Source: Desulfobulbaceae bacterium
Lineage (GTDB): Bacteria; Desulfobacterota; Desulfobulbia; Desulfobulbales; Desulfobulbaceae
Direction of reading: 5' to 3'
Assembly: GCA_026987195.1 (NCBI GenBank)
Contig: JALSNC010000143.1
Coordinates: 1 to 39,871 of the forward strand
DNA length: 39,871 bases
The notes beneath the pieces are model-generated. The model saw nothing but the letters and a program-made list of their open reading frames with translations, did no database searches and had not been told where the DNA came from. Positions 1-7,598 of the stretch are shown piece by piece; the first letter of the stretch is position 1, and each line of letters starts with the position of its first letter. A program made the translations under genes and the position numbers.

Positions 1-507
1 GGCAAAGTCCTTGAACGGATCGATACCGGCATCGACAAACTCCTTGTAGGCCATCTGCCAGCCGCCGAAGGAGGACTTTTTCACGGCCATGAACTTCTTG
101 CCCCTGATATCGGCAAGCGAATTGATGGCATCGTTGTAGGCAGTGGTGAAGATCACACCGCCAAAGGATTTGAGCGCCTTGCCCTGGCGCGAGTTGATCA
201 TGGTCAGGATCGGCACGGCGCCATACCTGACCTTGGCTGTGACGAACATGGAAGAGTTGACCAGGAAGAAGTCCACCTCGCCATCCTTGATGGCCGGGAA
301 GACCCTGTCAAAGTCCAGGGGCACGATCTCGAAGGTCTTGCCGCTGATCTTCGCCGCCAGGTAGTCGCCGGTGGCCTTCCATTTCTTCAGGGCCTTGGCC
401 GGGCCGTTCTTGGCCAGCACCCCGATCCTGACCACATCCCCGGCTTGGGCCACACCTGCCAGGACAAAGAACATCAAAACCATCAGCCCGGTAATTTTCT
501 TGACCAT
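1..507 (-). CDS. PhnD-like phosphate/phosphonate ABC-type substrate-binding protein (3' end outside window)
   Basis: The first 169 codons of a periplasmic binding protein read off the left edge. The start at 507 follows a GGGGGTG ribosome site. An N-terminal signal peptide is clear: a lysine pair, a hydrophobic run and a cleavage-like GVAQA-GD near residue 23. The mature part begins VVRIGVLAKNGPAKALKKW and continues with GDYLAAKISGKTFEIVPLD, DGEVDFFLVNSS and FGGVIFTTAYND, the pattern of the PhnD/SsuA-like domain (Pfam Phosphonate-bd). Such domains bind oxyanions or organophosphonates for an ABC importer, or sit at the N-terminus of a membrane histidine kinase. With the C-terminal part missing, the two cannot be told apart. 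Ligand unknown. It is divergent from ogt and has its own promoter at 592-620. Confidence 0.75.
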   Translation of the reverse strand, partial: MVKKITGLMVLMFFVLAGVAQAGDVVRIGVLAKNGPAKALKKWKATGDYLAAKISGKTFEIVPLDFDRVFPAIKDGEVDFFLVNSSMFVTAKVRYGAVPILTMINSRQGKALKSFGGVIFTTAYNDAINSLADIRGKKFMAVKKSSFGGWQMAYKEFVDAGIDPFKDFA

Positions 508-591
508 TCGACACCCCCTTTGTGGTTTGTTTTCACTGGCCGACCCCGGCCGTGTCCGGGATCGGTGCCATGACAACCATATACTACCTGA

Positions 592-620
592 AGTATCGCA
601 GAGAAAAAAAATGATGTCAA
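592..620 (-). promoter_or_regulatory. Sigma70-type promoter of the PhnD-like gene
   Basis: On the minus strand TTGACA (615-620, perfect -35) is followed after 17 bases by GATACT (592-597, 4 of 6 with TATAAT). The spacer contains a run of eight T. Transcription would begin near 585 and give a leader of about 80 nt before the start codon at 507. Confidence 0.55.
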
Positions 621-734
621 GACAAGAGGTTCGTTATTCGTATACATGGCGGCCCAGGCCAAGGCCCTCTTCCCGGGCCGTTGCTGCCGTGGATTTCGTC
701 CAACCGGCAACCAGCCACAACGTGTCATCACGCC

Positions 735-1238
735 ATGCTCTCTGCCGCTGAGATTCCCTCTCCCCTGGGTCGCCTGATCCTGATGGCGGACGATCAGGGG
801 TTGTGCCGCATCGTCCTGCCGGGTTGCGGCCCTGTCCGCGATCACCGTACCATCGCCATTGCGGATCATCCCCTGCTCGCCGAGGCCGGCCGTCAGATAG
901 GCCAGTATTTTGCCGGCAGCAGGACAGCATTTCAGCTCCGCCTCTCCATTGCCGGTACCGAATTTCAGCGTGCGGTGTGGCGGCTCCTGACCCGGATCCC
1001 CTACGGCACCACCAAAAGCTATGGCGCCCTGGCGCGGGAACTGGGCGGTGTCGGCAAGGCGCGGGCCGTGGGCGCGGCCGCCCACGCCAATCCCCTGCCC
1101 CTGGTCATCCCCTGCCATCGCCTGGTGGGCGCCGACGGTTCCCTGACCGGGTTTGCCGGCGGCCTGGAACTGAAACGGCAACTCCTCCGTCACGAGGGCA
1201 TCCCTGAAGCCAATAGAAAACGACAAAGAAAATTATAG
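735..1238 (+). CDS. ogt: Methylated-DNA--[protein]-cysteine S-methyltransferase
   Basis: A suicide DNA repair protein that moves the methyl group of O6-methylguanine (or O4-methylthymine) to its own cysteine. The active-site motif PCHR is at residues 126-129 (Cys127 acceptor). It is preceded by the family block RIPYGTTKSYGALARELG (helix-turn-helix DNA-binding part, about residues 88-105) and by AVGAAAHANPLPLVIP. At 167 aa the length is normal for Ogt/MGMT without an Ada regulatory domain. The ATG at 735 was chosen. A TTG at 681 is in frame, but it adds 18 residues unlike the family and neither start has a strong ribosome site. The gene is divergent from the PhnD-like gene and followed by a 90-aa orphan on the same strand. 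Confidence 0.9.
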   Translation: MLSAAEIPSPLGRLILMADDQGLCRIVLPGCGPVRDHRTIAIADHPLLAEAGRQIGQYFAGSRTAFQLRLSIAGTEFQRAVWRLLTRIPYGTTKSYGALARELGGVGKARAVGAAAHANPLPLVIPCHRLVGADGSLTGFAGGLELKRQLLRHEGIPEANRKRQRKL

Positions 1239-1291
1239 AAAAACAGCCCGATAACCGATAAGAAGATGAGAGAGCCCTGGCATTGTACCAT

Positions 1292-1343
1292 CACAGGGCC
1301 GGACGCCCTGTGCCCATGACCTTACCTGTGACCGGTACCGGTC
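1292..1343 (+). promoter_or_regulatory. Hairpin and perfect palindrome upstream of the 90-aa orphan
   Basis: An 8-bp perfect stem, CACAGGGC (1292-1299) with GCCCTGTG (1305-1312), has no T-run after it, so it is not a standard terminator. A 14-base perfect palindrome GACCGGTACCGGTC follows at 1330-1343, about 15 bases before the AAGGAGG ribosome site of the gene at 1373. The palindrome has the form of an operator for a dimeric regulator. No regulator can be named from the sequence. Confidence 0.35.
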
Positions 1344-1372
1344 CAGTACAACGGTGATCAAGGAGGACAACC

Positions 1373-1645
1373 ATGGTTGATATCGTCATCGGTGCCATCC
1401 AACCCACCGGACCACCGGTCAACAAACCGGGAACCACCGCCGGCGCCATCGAGGCGGAGCTGCTCCATGTCCGGCCGCCCCGCCGCTCCATCGCCGGTCC
1501 CACCGGCAGGGAACGTCGCAGGGAGTTCCGCCAGGATCCGCCCAACGGCCGGGTGCTCACCATCCTGGTGCCCAACGGCATGCACCTGCCCAAGGACCTG
1601 GACGGCCGCAACTACAAGGTCCTGCTCCGTTTCATCAAAAAATAG
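1373..1645 (+). CDS. Small orphan protein of unknown function (90 aa)
   Basis: I do not recognise this protein. The start is firm: AAGGAGGACAACC precedes ATG at 1373. There is no signal peptide or membrane segment. The middle is rich in Arg and Pro (PPRRSIAGPTGRERRREF, about residues 35-52). The C-terminal part looks like a small beta fold: GRVLTILVPNGMHLPKDL, then an NYKVLLRF strand and a KK end. It has no cysteines. It lies 134 bases after ogt on the same strand, behind a palindrome that may be an operator. It may be a small nucleic-acid or protein-binding factor given its basic charge, but that is a guess. Confidence 0.65.
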   Translation: MVDIVIGAIQPTGPPVNKPGTTAGAIEAELLHVRPPRRSIAGPTGRERRREFRQDPPNGRVLTILVPNGMHLPKDLDGRNYKVLLRFIKK

Positions 1646-1687
1646 AAAAAAAACGGCCGCCCCGCCACATCAGTGGCAGGGCGGCCG
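1646..1687 (-). terminator. Rho-independent terminator of the glutamate synthase operon
   Basis: On the minus strand a 14-bp stem (1674-1687 with 1654-1667, one G-T wobble), rich in G+C and with a 6-base loop, is followed by eight T (1653-1646). It begins 24 bases after the stop codon of the GXGXG/GltD fusion gene (1711). Its T-run abuts the stop codon of the 90-aa orphan on the other strand, so the two genes converge on it. Confidence 0.85.
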
Positions 1688-1710
1688 CAATGCCGGGACC
1701 GTGGTGCGCC

Positions 1711-4071
1711 CTAAAACGGCCGCATGGTCCAGATGCCGCAGGGACAGGTGTCGGCACAGAAGCCGCAGGCGATGCACTTGTTGTCATCAGAGACATACTC
1801 GTAGTTGACCCCGTCCTTGCCGGCCACCACCTCGCGCCGGGAGATGGCATGGGTGGGACAGATGGTCTCGCAGAGGTGGCAGTCGCGGCAGGAACCGCAG
1901 CTCAGGCAGCGGGCCGCCTGCTGGTCCTCGGTGGTCCCCTTGGCATCCATCGGGTCATAGTGCTCCACGGTCAGGGACTCGTACTTGATCAGCTTCTTGC
2001 TGAAGGGCACCCAGGGCTCCCCCTTGAGGGTGGCGATGATGTACTCGGCGGTGCGTTTGCCCGCCCCCAGGGCATTGGTGGCCAGACCCGGCTTTTCCAC
2101 GTCGCCGACAGCGAGGATCTTCTCGTCGCTGGTCCTGCCGGCCTCGTCGGTCCTGATCCACGAGCCGCCGGCGATATCAACAGTCTCCACGCTATCGGGC
2201 AGAAACGGCAGGCTGGGCACATCACCGATGGAGATGATCACGGTCTGTGCCGGGATCAGGGTGCCGTCATCGGTGATGAGCCCCTCCTCGGTAACCTCCC
2301 GGGTCATGACCGGCCACTTGAAGGTGGCGCCCAGGGCCTCGGCCGCATCACGTTCCTTGCCAAATGCCAGCGGTTTCTGGATATCCACCAGGGTCACCTG
2401 CTCGGCGCCCTGCCGGTAGGCCTCCACGGCCACGTCGCAGCCCACGTTGCCGGCGCCGATGACCACCACCTGTTTGCCGGTCTTCATGGGTTTGTCGGTC
2501 TTGGCCGCCTTGAGATAATCCAGGGCAGGAATAACCCGCTCATGGCCCGGGAAGGGAATGATCCGGGGCTGGTGGGTGCCGACGGCGATCACCACGTAGT
2601 CATATTCCTTTTTCAGTTCCTCCAGCTTCTCCCGGGTCATCTCCACGCCCAGGTGGACGTTGATATGGTCCTCCTTGAGAAACCGCTCGATCTCCGTCTC
2701 CCAGACCGCTCTGGAGAGCCGCTCCCAGGGGATGGTCTGGGTCAGCTTGCCGCCCAGTTGATCCGATTTCTCGAAGATATGGGCCTCGACCCCGGCCAGG
2801 GCCAGGTGCCAGGCCACGGCCATGCCGCCGGGACCGCCGCCGATGATGGCCACCTTATGGCCGGTGGCCGGAGCGGTCTTGGGCGGTTCGGCGGTGCGGA
2901 CCGCCTGGCCGAGGATGGAGACATCAATGGAATAGTCCACCTTCTTGCGCGAGCAGTTCTGGATACAGAGGTTGGGGCAGATGGTGCCGCAGACCGAGGC
3001 CGGAAACGGGGTATAGCGCAGCAGCATCTCGTAGGCCTCTTCATACCTGCCCTCGCGGATCAGGCGCAGCCGGTCGATGGTGGGGATGTGCATGGGGCAG
3101 TAAAAGGTGCAGGGCGCCGCGGAATCACGGTTGGCCCAGAAGGGCTTGCGGCGCCGCATCTCGCCGGTCTCGATGACACCGATCAGGCTGCGGTCCAGGG
3201 TGGGAGCGAGGTCACGCAGGGGATCGCCGCCGCCAAAGCCCTGGCTCCAGATCATCTTCCGGAACTCGGCCATGGGCATGGGGCCGGAGAACATCAGGGC
3301 CCGTTCCTGGGGCGAAATGGCGGTGAGCAGGCGCCACTGGTCGCGCTGGCTCAGTGTGTCGAGGAGCTCGCTGCGGCCGATGGCCTCGAGAAAACCGGGC
3401 AGCCGGTCGAGCAGCCACTGCCACTCCTCGTCGTCGGGACTGGTCAGGCGGGCATTGGTGCGCGAGTAGGAATCATCGGTCTCACCGCGGAAGTAGATCT
3501 TGCCGCCCACCATGCCGACGCAGGGCCGGTAACCGAGGACGTTTTTCGGGTTCTTCGGTTCCACGCCGCAGACGATACCGATACCGCCGCAGTTGAACTC
3601 GGCAAAGGTATCGCCCACCGAACCGAGGACCCACATCTCGGGTTTTTCGTAATCCGGGTTCCACTTGGTCATGGTCAGACCGCGGGCGCCGATGGAGCCG
3701 CCGATCATGACCCGGCCGCCGGCCATGGCGTTGCAGACACCGTTGGTGGCGTCACCGCGGACAATGATGTCGGCGCCGATGTTCAGGTAGCCCACGTCAT
3801 CGGAGGCCGAACCCTCGCAAATGATGGTGGCGCCCGGCATGCCCATGCAGCCCAGCCGCTGGCCGGCAGGGCCCTTGACCCGGATGGTGATGGGCCGGTC
3901 GGCGGACCCCAGGCGCAGGCCGATGTTGTGCTGGCCAAAGGACTCCAGGATCAGTTCGTCGGCGACCTCGGCCGCACCCCGGACCTCTTCCTCGAAGACC
4001 TTGGAGGTGATGCGACGGCCGTTTTCGTCGATGCCGCGGATGGTGACTCTTTTCTTTTCTTGTGTGCTCAT
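1711..4071 (-). CDS. Glutamate synthase fusion subunit: GXGXG domain + GltD-like NADPH oxidoreductase + 2[4Fe-4S] ferredoxin domain
   Basis: A 786-aa fusion of parts that are separate in E. coli. Residues about 1-270 are the GXGXG beta-helix (GltB C-terminal domain: MGMPGATIICEGSASDDVG, ADIIVRGDATNGVCNAMAGG). Residues about 318-390 form the N-terminal iron-sulfur region of GltD, with cysteines 321, 325, 361, 365, 369 and 373. An FAD-binding GGGPGG is at 411-416 and an NADPH-binding GAGNVG at 539-544; GDV at 656-658 is the second FAD contact. The tail adds a ferredoxin with CLSCGSCRDC (722-731), CETIC (734-738) and CIACGFCADTC (766-776). Together with the two upstream genes it should make glutamate from glutamine and 2-oxoglutarate, taking electrons from NADPH and/or ferredoxin. 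It is the last gene of the operon and follows a 316-base spacer holding hairpin repeat A. The ribosome site before 4071 is weak. Confidence 0.92.
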   Translation of the reverse strand: MSTQEKKRVTIRGIDENGRRITSKVFEEEVRGAAEVADELILESFGQHNIGLRLGSADRPITIRVKGPAGQRLGCMGMPGATIICEGSASDDVGYLNIGADIIVRGDATNGVCNAMAGGRVMIGGSIGARGLTMTKWNPDYEKPEMWVLGSVGDTFAEFNCGGIGIVCGVEPKNPKNVLGYRPCVGMVGGKIYFRGETDDSYSRTNARLTSPDDEEWQWLLDRLPGFLEAIGRSELLDTLSQRDQWRLLTAISPQERALMFSGPMPMAEFRKMIWSQGFGGGDPLRDLAPTLDRSLIGVIETGEMRRRKPFWANRDSAAPCTFYCPMHIPTIDRLRLIREGRYEEAYEMLLRYTPFPASVCGTICPNLCIQNCSRKKVDYSIDVSILGQAVRTAEPPKTAPATGHKVAIIGGGPGGMAVAWHLALAGVEAHIFEKSDQLGGKLTQTIPWERLSRAVWETEIERFLKEDHINVHLGVEMTREKLEELKKEYDYVVIAVGTHQPRIIPFPGHERVIPALDYLKAAKTDKPMKTGKQVVVIGAGNVGCDVAVEAYRQGAEQVTLVDIQKPLAFGKERDAAEALGATFKWPVMTREVTEEGLITDDGTLIPAQTVIISIGDVPSLPFLPDSVETVDIAGGSWIRTDEAGRTSDEKILAVGDVEKPGLATNALGAGKRTAEYIIATLKGEPWVPFSKKLIKYESLTVEHYDPMDAKGTTEDQQAARCLSCGSCRDCHLCETICPTHAISRREVVAGKDGVNYEYVSDDNKCIACGFCADTCPCGIWTMRPF

Positions 4072-4083
4072 TGTCGGCCTGTA

Positions 4084-4097
4084 TCAGAAGTCAGAAG
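4084..4097 (-). repeat. Heptanucleotide tandem repeat, two units (CTTCTGA)
   Basis: Read on the minus strand, CTTCTGA occurs twice in tandem, ending 13 bases before the ATG of the GXGXG/GltD fusion gene. The same heptad in variant form lies just before the tatA start at 11980. Confidence 0.6.
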
Positions 4098-4116
4098 CCG
4101 GAAGGCCCGAAATCAG

Positions 4117-4269
4117 GTAAGCGCTCACAGGAACCGCATCTTTGCACGGTCGCGCCTGTCCGCATAGGTAGGCTATAGCGGCCAGGCACGTCCGCACAAA
4201 TCTGCGGCCCCTGAGAGCGCTTACACCATTGTGGTCGGACAAACCGATGGTTAGCCATCCCGTGAGGGG
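4117..4269 (-). repeat. Dispersed hairpin element, copy A
   Basis: On the minus strand this copy differs from copy B (21309-21461) at 7 of about 153 aligned positions, counted by hand. It opens with CCCCTCACGGGATGG (4255-4269) and a TCGG-TTTGT-CCGA mini-hairpin. A long imperfect hairpin follows, whose ends are GTAAGCGCTC and GAGCGCTTAC (4215-4224 and 4117-4126). The apex is CCGC.ATAG paired to CTATGCGG. It lies between the second and third glutamate synthase genes and runs in the direction of transcription. Confidence 0.9.
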
Positions 4270-4387
4270 GTACGAAATCAGTTGTCTGTTTGCCGCCTTC
4301 GGCGGAAGATAATACCATGGTAAAAAAGCTCAGGAGTTCAACAGTGTCGCCGTATCCGCTGAATACATGGTGTCCCGGGAGAGAAAA

Positions 4388-6028
4388 TCAGCAGATATAC
4401 TTGATCTTCAACCTCTCGGCCACGGCGGCGTCGTCGATACCCAGGGCGTCGGACATCCCGATGGGCAGGCTCTGGGAGCGGCCCAGCGGCGCCATGATCT
4501 TCTTCATCTCGGTGCGGATGGCCATGAAGACATCAGCCACCCGCTGGGCCACGTCGTCGGGATCGAGCCGTCGGTAGAGTTTCTCGTTCTGGCTGGTGAT
4601 GCCCTTGGGGCAGATACCGACATTGCAGACATTGCAGCGGCCCATCTCGTTGCCCAGGCAGCCGGCCGTGGCCTGCATGATGTACTTGCCGATGTGGACA
4701 CCGGAGGCGCCGAGCATGATCAGGGCCATGCCGTTCTGGGTGATATTGCCGTTCTTGCCGATGCCGCCGGCGGCAAAGAGCGGAATCTCGTTCTGGCGTC
4801 CCTGGGCCACCAGGTCGAGGTAACACTCCCGCAGGTTGGAGGCGATAGGATGGCCGGTGGCGTCCATGGAGACGTTGTAGGCCGCGCCGGTTCCGCCGTC
4901 GATACCGTCGATCAGAAGACCCGCGGCATAGGGATTGCGGACCAGGTTGTTGAGCACCGCCTTGGCCGATGTCGAACCCGAGATCTTGGGATAGACCGGC
5001 ACCCGGAAACCGAAGGCCATGGACAGGGTCTGGATCATCTTCATGACACTCTCCTCGATGGAATAGAGTGTCTGGTGCACGGGCGGCGACGGCAGGTCCA
5101 CCCCTTCGGGCACGCCGCGCAGGCGGGCGATGAGCTTGGAGACCTTGAACCACATCAGCAGACCGCCGTCGCCGGGCTTGGCCCCCTGACCGTACTTGAT
5201 CTCGATGGCGGCCGGGTCGCACTGCATCTCGGGAATGGCGCGGATAATCTCGTCCCAGCCGAAGTAGCCCGAGGCGATCTGGAGGATGATATATTTGAGA
5301 AACGGGCTCTTCAGGACCCAGGGCGGGCAGCCCCCCTCGCCGGTGGCCATGACCACGGGGATGCCGAGCACCTCGTTGCAGTAGGCCACGCCCTGGAGCA
5401 GGCCCAGCCACATGTTGGGCGAAAGAGCGCCGAACGACATGGAGCCGATGATAAAGGGAAAGATCTCGCGGGTGGGCGGGATCCATTCACCGGCCGCCTT
5501 GCGGCGCAGAAACTCTTCCGGCGGCAGGACACGGCCGAGGATGGTATTGAGGTTGAACTCGTGCCGTCCCGCATCCAGGGCCGGATCGGTGAGCATGGAG
5601 ATACGGTCAAACGCGATCCGGTCCAGGATGGTACGGCCGGTCACGTTGCGGCGGCCGCCACGTTTCCAGGCATCGCCCTTCTGGTTCTGCAGGAAGGTGG
5701 CCCGGTGCTCGTTGGGATTGGGAACCGGCCCGATGGCCTCGTTGGGACAGACCATGGAACACATGCCGCAACCGATGCACTTCTTGTCCACGGACGTCCG
5801 CTGGCGGATGCCGACAAAGTGACGGTACTCGTTGCCGCGCTTCTTCCTGAGGATGTCCAGTTTGGGCATCCGCTGCCGGCGGTAGGTCAGATAGATGGCC
5901 CCCACCGGGCAGACCGACGTACAGCGGCCGCAGAGGGTACAACGATCCTCGCGGTGCTGGATGATCCAGGGCAGATCGCTGTAGGTCAGGCTGCTTGGGG
6001 TAGTGTAAACGGATCGAACTGAGACCAT
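4388..6028 (-). CDS. Glutamate synthase FMN domain subunit with N-terminal 2[4Fe-4S] ferredoxin domain (archaeal-type GltB2)
   Basis: A 546-aa protein. It starts with a ferredoxin domain carrying cysteines 30, 33, 36, 40 and 84, 87, 90, 94 (CTLCGRCTSVC and CIGCGMCSMVC). The FMN-binding synthase domain follows: IGSMSFGALSPNMWLGLLQG, MATGEGGCPPW, IKYGQGAKPGDGG, GFRVPVYPKISGSTSAKA, IDGIDGGTGAA, FAAGGIGKNG, and GRCNVCNVGICPKG supplying the cluster cysteines. This is the centre that adds ammonia to 2-oxoglutarate and reduces the imine. The start at 6028 has an AAAGGAA site and overlaps the amidotransferase gene by 43 bases, which implies coupled translation. The family is the split, ferredoxin-linked form found in archaea and anaerobic bacteria. 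Confidence 0.93.
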   Translation of the reverse strand: MVSVRSVYTTPSSLTYSDLPWIIQHREDRCTLCGRCTSVCPVGAIYLTYRRQRMPKLDILRKKRGNEYRHFVGIRQRTSVDKKCIGCGMCSMVCPNEAIGPVPNPNEHRATFLQNQKGDAWKRGGRRNVTGRTILDRIAFDRISMLTDPALDAGRHEFNLNTILGRVLPPEEFLRRKAAGEWIPPTREIFPFIIGSMSFGALSPNMWLGLLQGVAYCNEVLGIPVVMATGEGGCPPWVLKSPFLKYIILQIASGYFGWDEIIRAIPEMQCDPAAIEIKYGQGAKPGDGGLLMWFKVSKLIARLRGVPEGVDLPSPPVHQTLYSIEESVMKMIQTLSMAFGFRVPVYPKISGSTSAKAVLNNLVRNPYAAGLLIDGIDGGTGAAYNVSMDATGHPIASNLRECYLDLVAQGRQNEIPLFAAGGIGKNGNITQNGMALIMLGASGVHIGKYIMQATAGCLGNEMGRCNVCNVGICPKGITSQNEKLYRRLDPDDVAQRVADVFMAIRTEMKKIMAPLGRSQSLPIGMSDALGIDDAAVAERLKIKYIC

Positions 6029-7125
6029 ATTATGAGTTCCTTTCGCTCAGGTGGAATGATTACGGTGTGCTCCCGCATGGGTTGGAAATCATGGGCCGGA
6101 TCGCGGTCCGGCACCAGGGCGTCGACGCCGCACATCTCCGAGGCCATGGCCCAGACACCGGGCCTGCCGCCCACCGTGGCCGGCCGCATCTTCTTGGGAT
6201 CCATGACCAGCAGGCAGGTTTCATCGGGCAGGGTGGCGATCACGGCGTTGGGACCGTCGATGATGAGCCGGCGGCAGACGGTGCGCAGCCCCTTGAGGAA
6301 ATCTCCCTGCGGATGAACGTCCAGCTCTTCGGTCTTGAGCGGCGAAATGACATGCTTGTAGGCCTCAAGCGGCAGTTTCAGCCGCCTGGTCACGTAGTGA
6401 AGGATGTGGGTGAACACCTCGGAATCGCTCTGGTACCCTGTATAGCCAGGGATGTTCTTGCCCGTGAGCCACTCCTTGATGGGCACAAAGGCGGTGTTCT
6501 CGCCATTGGTCATGGTGGCGATGCCCTGGATGAAGAAGGGATGGCAGGCATAGAGGTTGATGCCGTAGTTGGTGTTCTGCCGTCCCTGGGCCATGACCAC
6601 CCGCGCCTTGATGCGGTCGTCGTGGAGCCCCAGGGCCTCGCCCACCTCCAGCGGCCAGCCAACCTCCTTGATCATCACCACGTCGGGCCAGAAGGAAAAT
6701 ACGGTCAGGTCCCCCCCGTGTTCCTCGCCATCCTTGCGCAGGGCGAGCCTGGTCATCATGAGCTGGTCCTCCAGCTCTTCCCGGCTCATGTTCTCACGGT
6801 TCGGCACCTTGTAGGCCCTGAGGATATACTTGAAGCGGTCCTTGGACTCGATGAGCTCCGGCCGGACCGTGAACTCGTGATCATACTTGGACTCATACCC
6901 CCGGGCCTCCATGAACCCGTTGAGACGCTGCAGGGCCGCCTCGGTATGGGCGATGCCGGAGAGGATCGCCATGTCGGGCTGATAGTTGAAATCATCGAAG
7001 CTGACCCCCCTGAGCAGCAACCCGAGGCCACTGCCGTCATACCCCTCCTGCATGGCCTCCATGGCCTTGAGGACCTCGAAGGGGGAAAAGGGAACATCCG
7101 AGCTTTTAAGAGCTAAACGACACAT
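5986..7125 (-). CDS. Glutamate synthase amidotransferase subunit (class II, GltB1-like)
   Basis: A 379-aa N-terminal-nucleophile amidotransferase. Residue 2 is Cys (MCRLALKS), the catalytic nucleophile once Met1 is removed. The conserved block YDGSGLGLLLRG follows at about 29-40, and later ACHPFFIQGIATMTNGENTA and the TGYQSDSEVF segment of the glutaminase fold. It frees ammonia from glutamine and channels it to the FMN subunit encoded by the next gene. The start at 7125 has a CAGGAG ribosome site, and a promoter with a perfect TATAAT lies just upstream. It is the first gene of the three-gene glutamate synthase operon. Standard GltB carries this domain on the same chain as the synthase domain; here it is free. 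Confidence 0.92.
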   Translation of the reverse strand: MCRLALKSSDVPFSPFEVLKAMEAMQEGYDGSGLGLLLRGVSFDDFNYQPDMAILSGIAHTEAALQRLNGFMEARGYESKYDHEFTVRPELIESKDRFKYILRAYKVPNRENMSREELEDQLMMTRLALRKDGEEHGGDLTVFSFWPDVVMIKEVGWPLEVGEALGLHDDRIKARVVMAQGRQNTNYGINLYACHPFFIQGIATMTNGENTAFVPIKEWLTGKNIPGYTGYQSDSEVFTHILHYVTRRLKLPLEAYKHVISPLKTEELDVHPQGDFLKGLRTVCRRLIIDGPNAVIATLPDETCLLVMDPKKMRPATVGGRPGVWAMASEMCGVDALVPDRDPAHDFQPMREHTVIIPPERKELIIWSQFDPFTLPQAA

Positions 7126-7149
7126 TCAGCACACTCCTGCAAAGATATG

Positions 7150-7176
7150 ATTATAACTGATCACCGTCAGCGGCAA
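7150..7176 (-). promoter_or_regulatory. Promoter of the glutamate synthase operon
   Basis: On the minus strand a perfect TATAAT (7150-7155) lies 25 bases before the ATG at 7125. The only -35 candidate is TTGCCG (7171-7176), with a short 15-base spacer. The leader would be under 20 nt. Confidence 0.5.
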
Positions 7177-7534
7177 TCCGCCTGCGCCCCGTAACGAACC
7201 AGATCCGGAAACAGGATCGGGCCGCGATTGCGGGCAAAAGAGGGCCGCTTCCATCCTGGCGCATCACGTACCGGAAAAATCGTTCCGGGCAGGACAGCCG
7301 GAACAGGAGAATTTTTCGTCAGCCGGAATGTACCGGTTCCTGAAATCCCGGCCGGTTCAGTGCTTCCGGCCGGATGGCAGAGGAATAAAGCGTCAAGACT
7401 GCAACCGGCACGATTACAAAAAAAGATTCCCCATGTCAAGGGGAAAGGCAACAGCAGCCTGCCCCGCCATGCCAGGCGGTCATCGTTTGACCACACTCCA
7501 ACCCTGATTTGTCCTGTTTTCTGTACTTTTTCCT

Positions 7535-7562
7535 TTGCCCTTTCCCCTGCCGGACGTATCAT
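7535..7562 (+). promoter_or_regulatory. Promoter of the hybrid histidine kinase
   Basis: TTGCCC (7535-7540, 4 of 6) and TATCAT (7557-7562, 5 of 6) are 16 bases apart. The transcript would start near 7569, which fits the ATG at 7599 as the start codon and not the in-frame TTG at 7509. Confidence 0.45.
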
Positions 7563-7598
7563 ACAACAGACCTCAAGACGACAGACTCCCGGGTTGCC

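Larger units (their letters stand above)
4072..4387. other. Intergenic spacer inside the glutamate synthase operon
   Basis: This 316-base spacer has no believable gene. It holds the heptad repeat at 4084-4097, hairpin repeat A at 4117-4269, and a small CCGCC-TTC-GGCGG hairpin near 4291-4305. A short minus-strand frame (4091-4318) runs through the repeat and is not coding. I see no strong terminator or promoter, so the operon is probably continuous across it. Confidence 0.7.
7126..7598. other. Divergent intergenic region between the glutamate synthase operon and the hybrid kinase
   Basis: These 473 bases hold the two outward promoters (7150-7176 minus, 7535-7562 plus). Between them is an odd hairpin, TTCCCC (7427-7432) with GGGGAA (7440-7445), followed on the minus strand by seven T (7424-7418). 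That has the form of a weak minus-strand terminator, although no minus-strand gene reads into it. Open frames across the region in both directions run into kinase sequence in the wrong frame and are not credible. Confidence 0.5.

Noticed and set aside
681..734. TTG start extending Ogt by 18 residues
   Set aside because: No ribosome site, and the extra residues are not found in the family; the ATG at 735 gives the usual length.
4091..4318. 75-aa minus-strand frame through repeat A
   Set aside because: It lies across the hairpin element, and copies B and C do not keep a matching coding frame.
7418..7445. Minus-strand terminator-like hairpin TTCCCC/GGGGAA followed by seven T
   Set aside because: There is no minus-strand gene upstream of it; noted in the intergenic entry but not called as a terminator.
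7509..7598. TTG start extending the hybrid kinase by 30 residues
   Set aside because: The promoter at 7535-7562 lies downstream of that TTG, and the added residues do not belong to the PocR domain.
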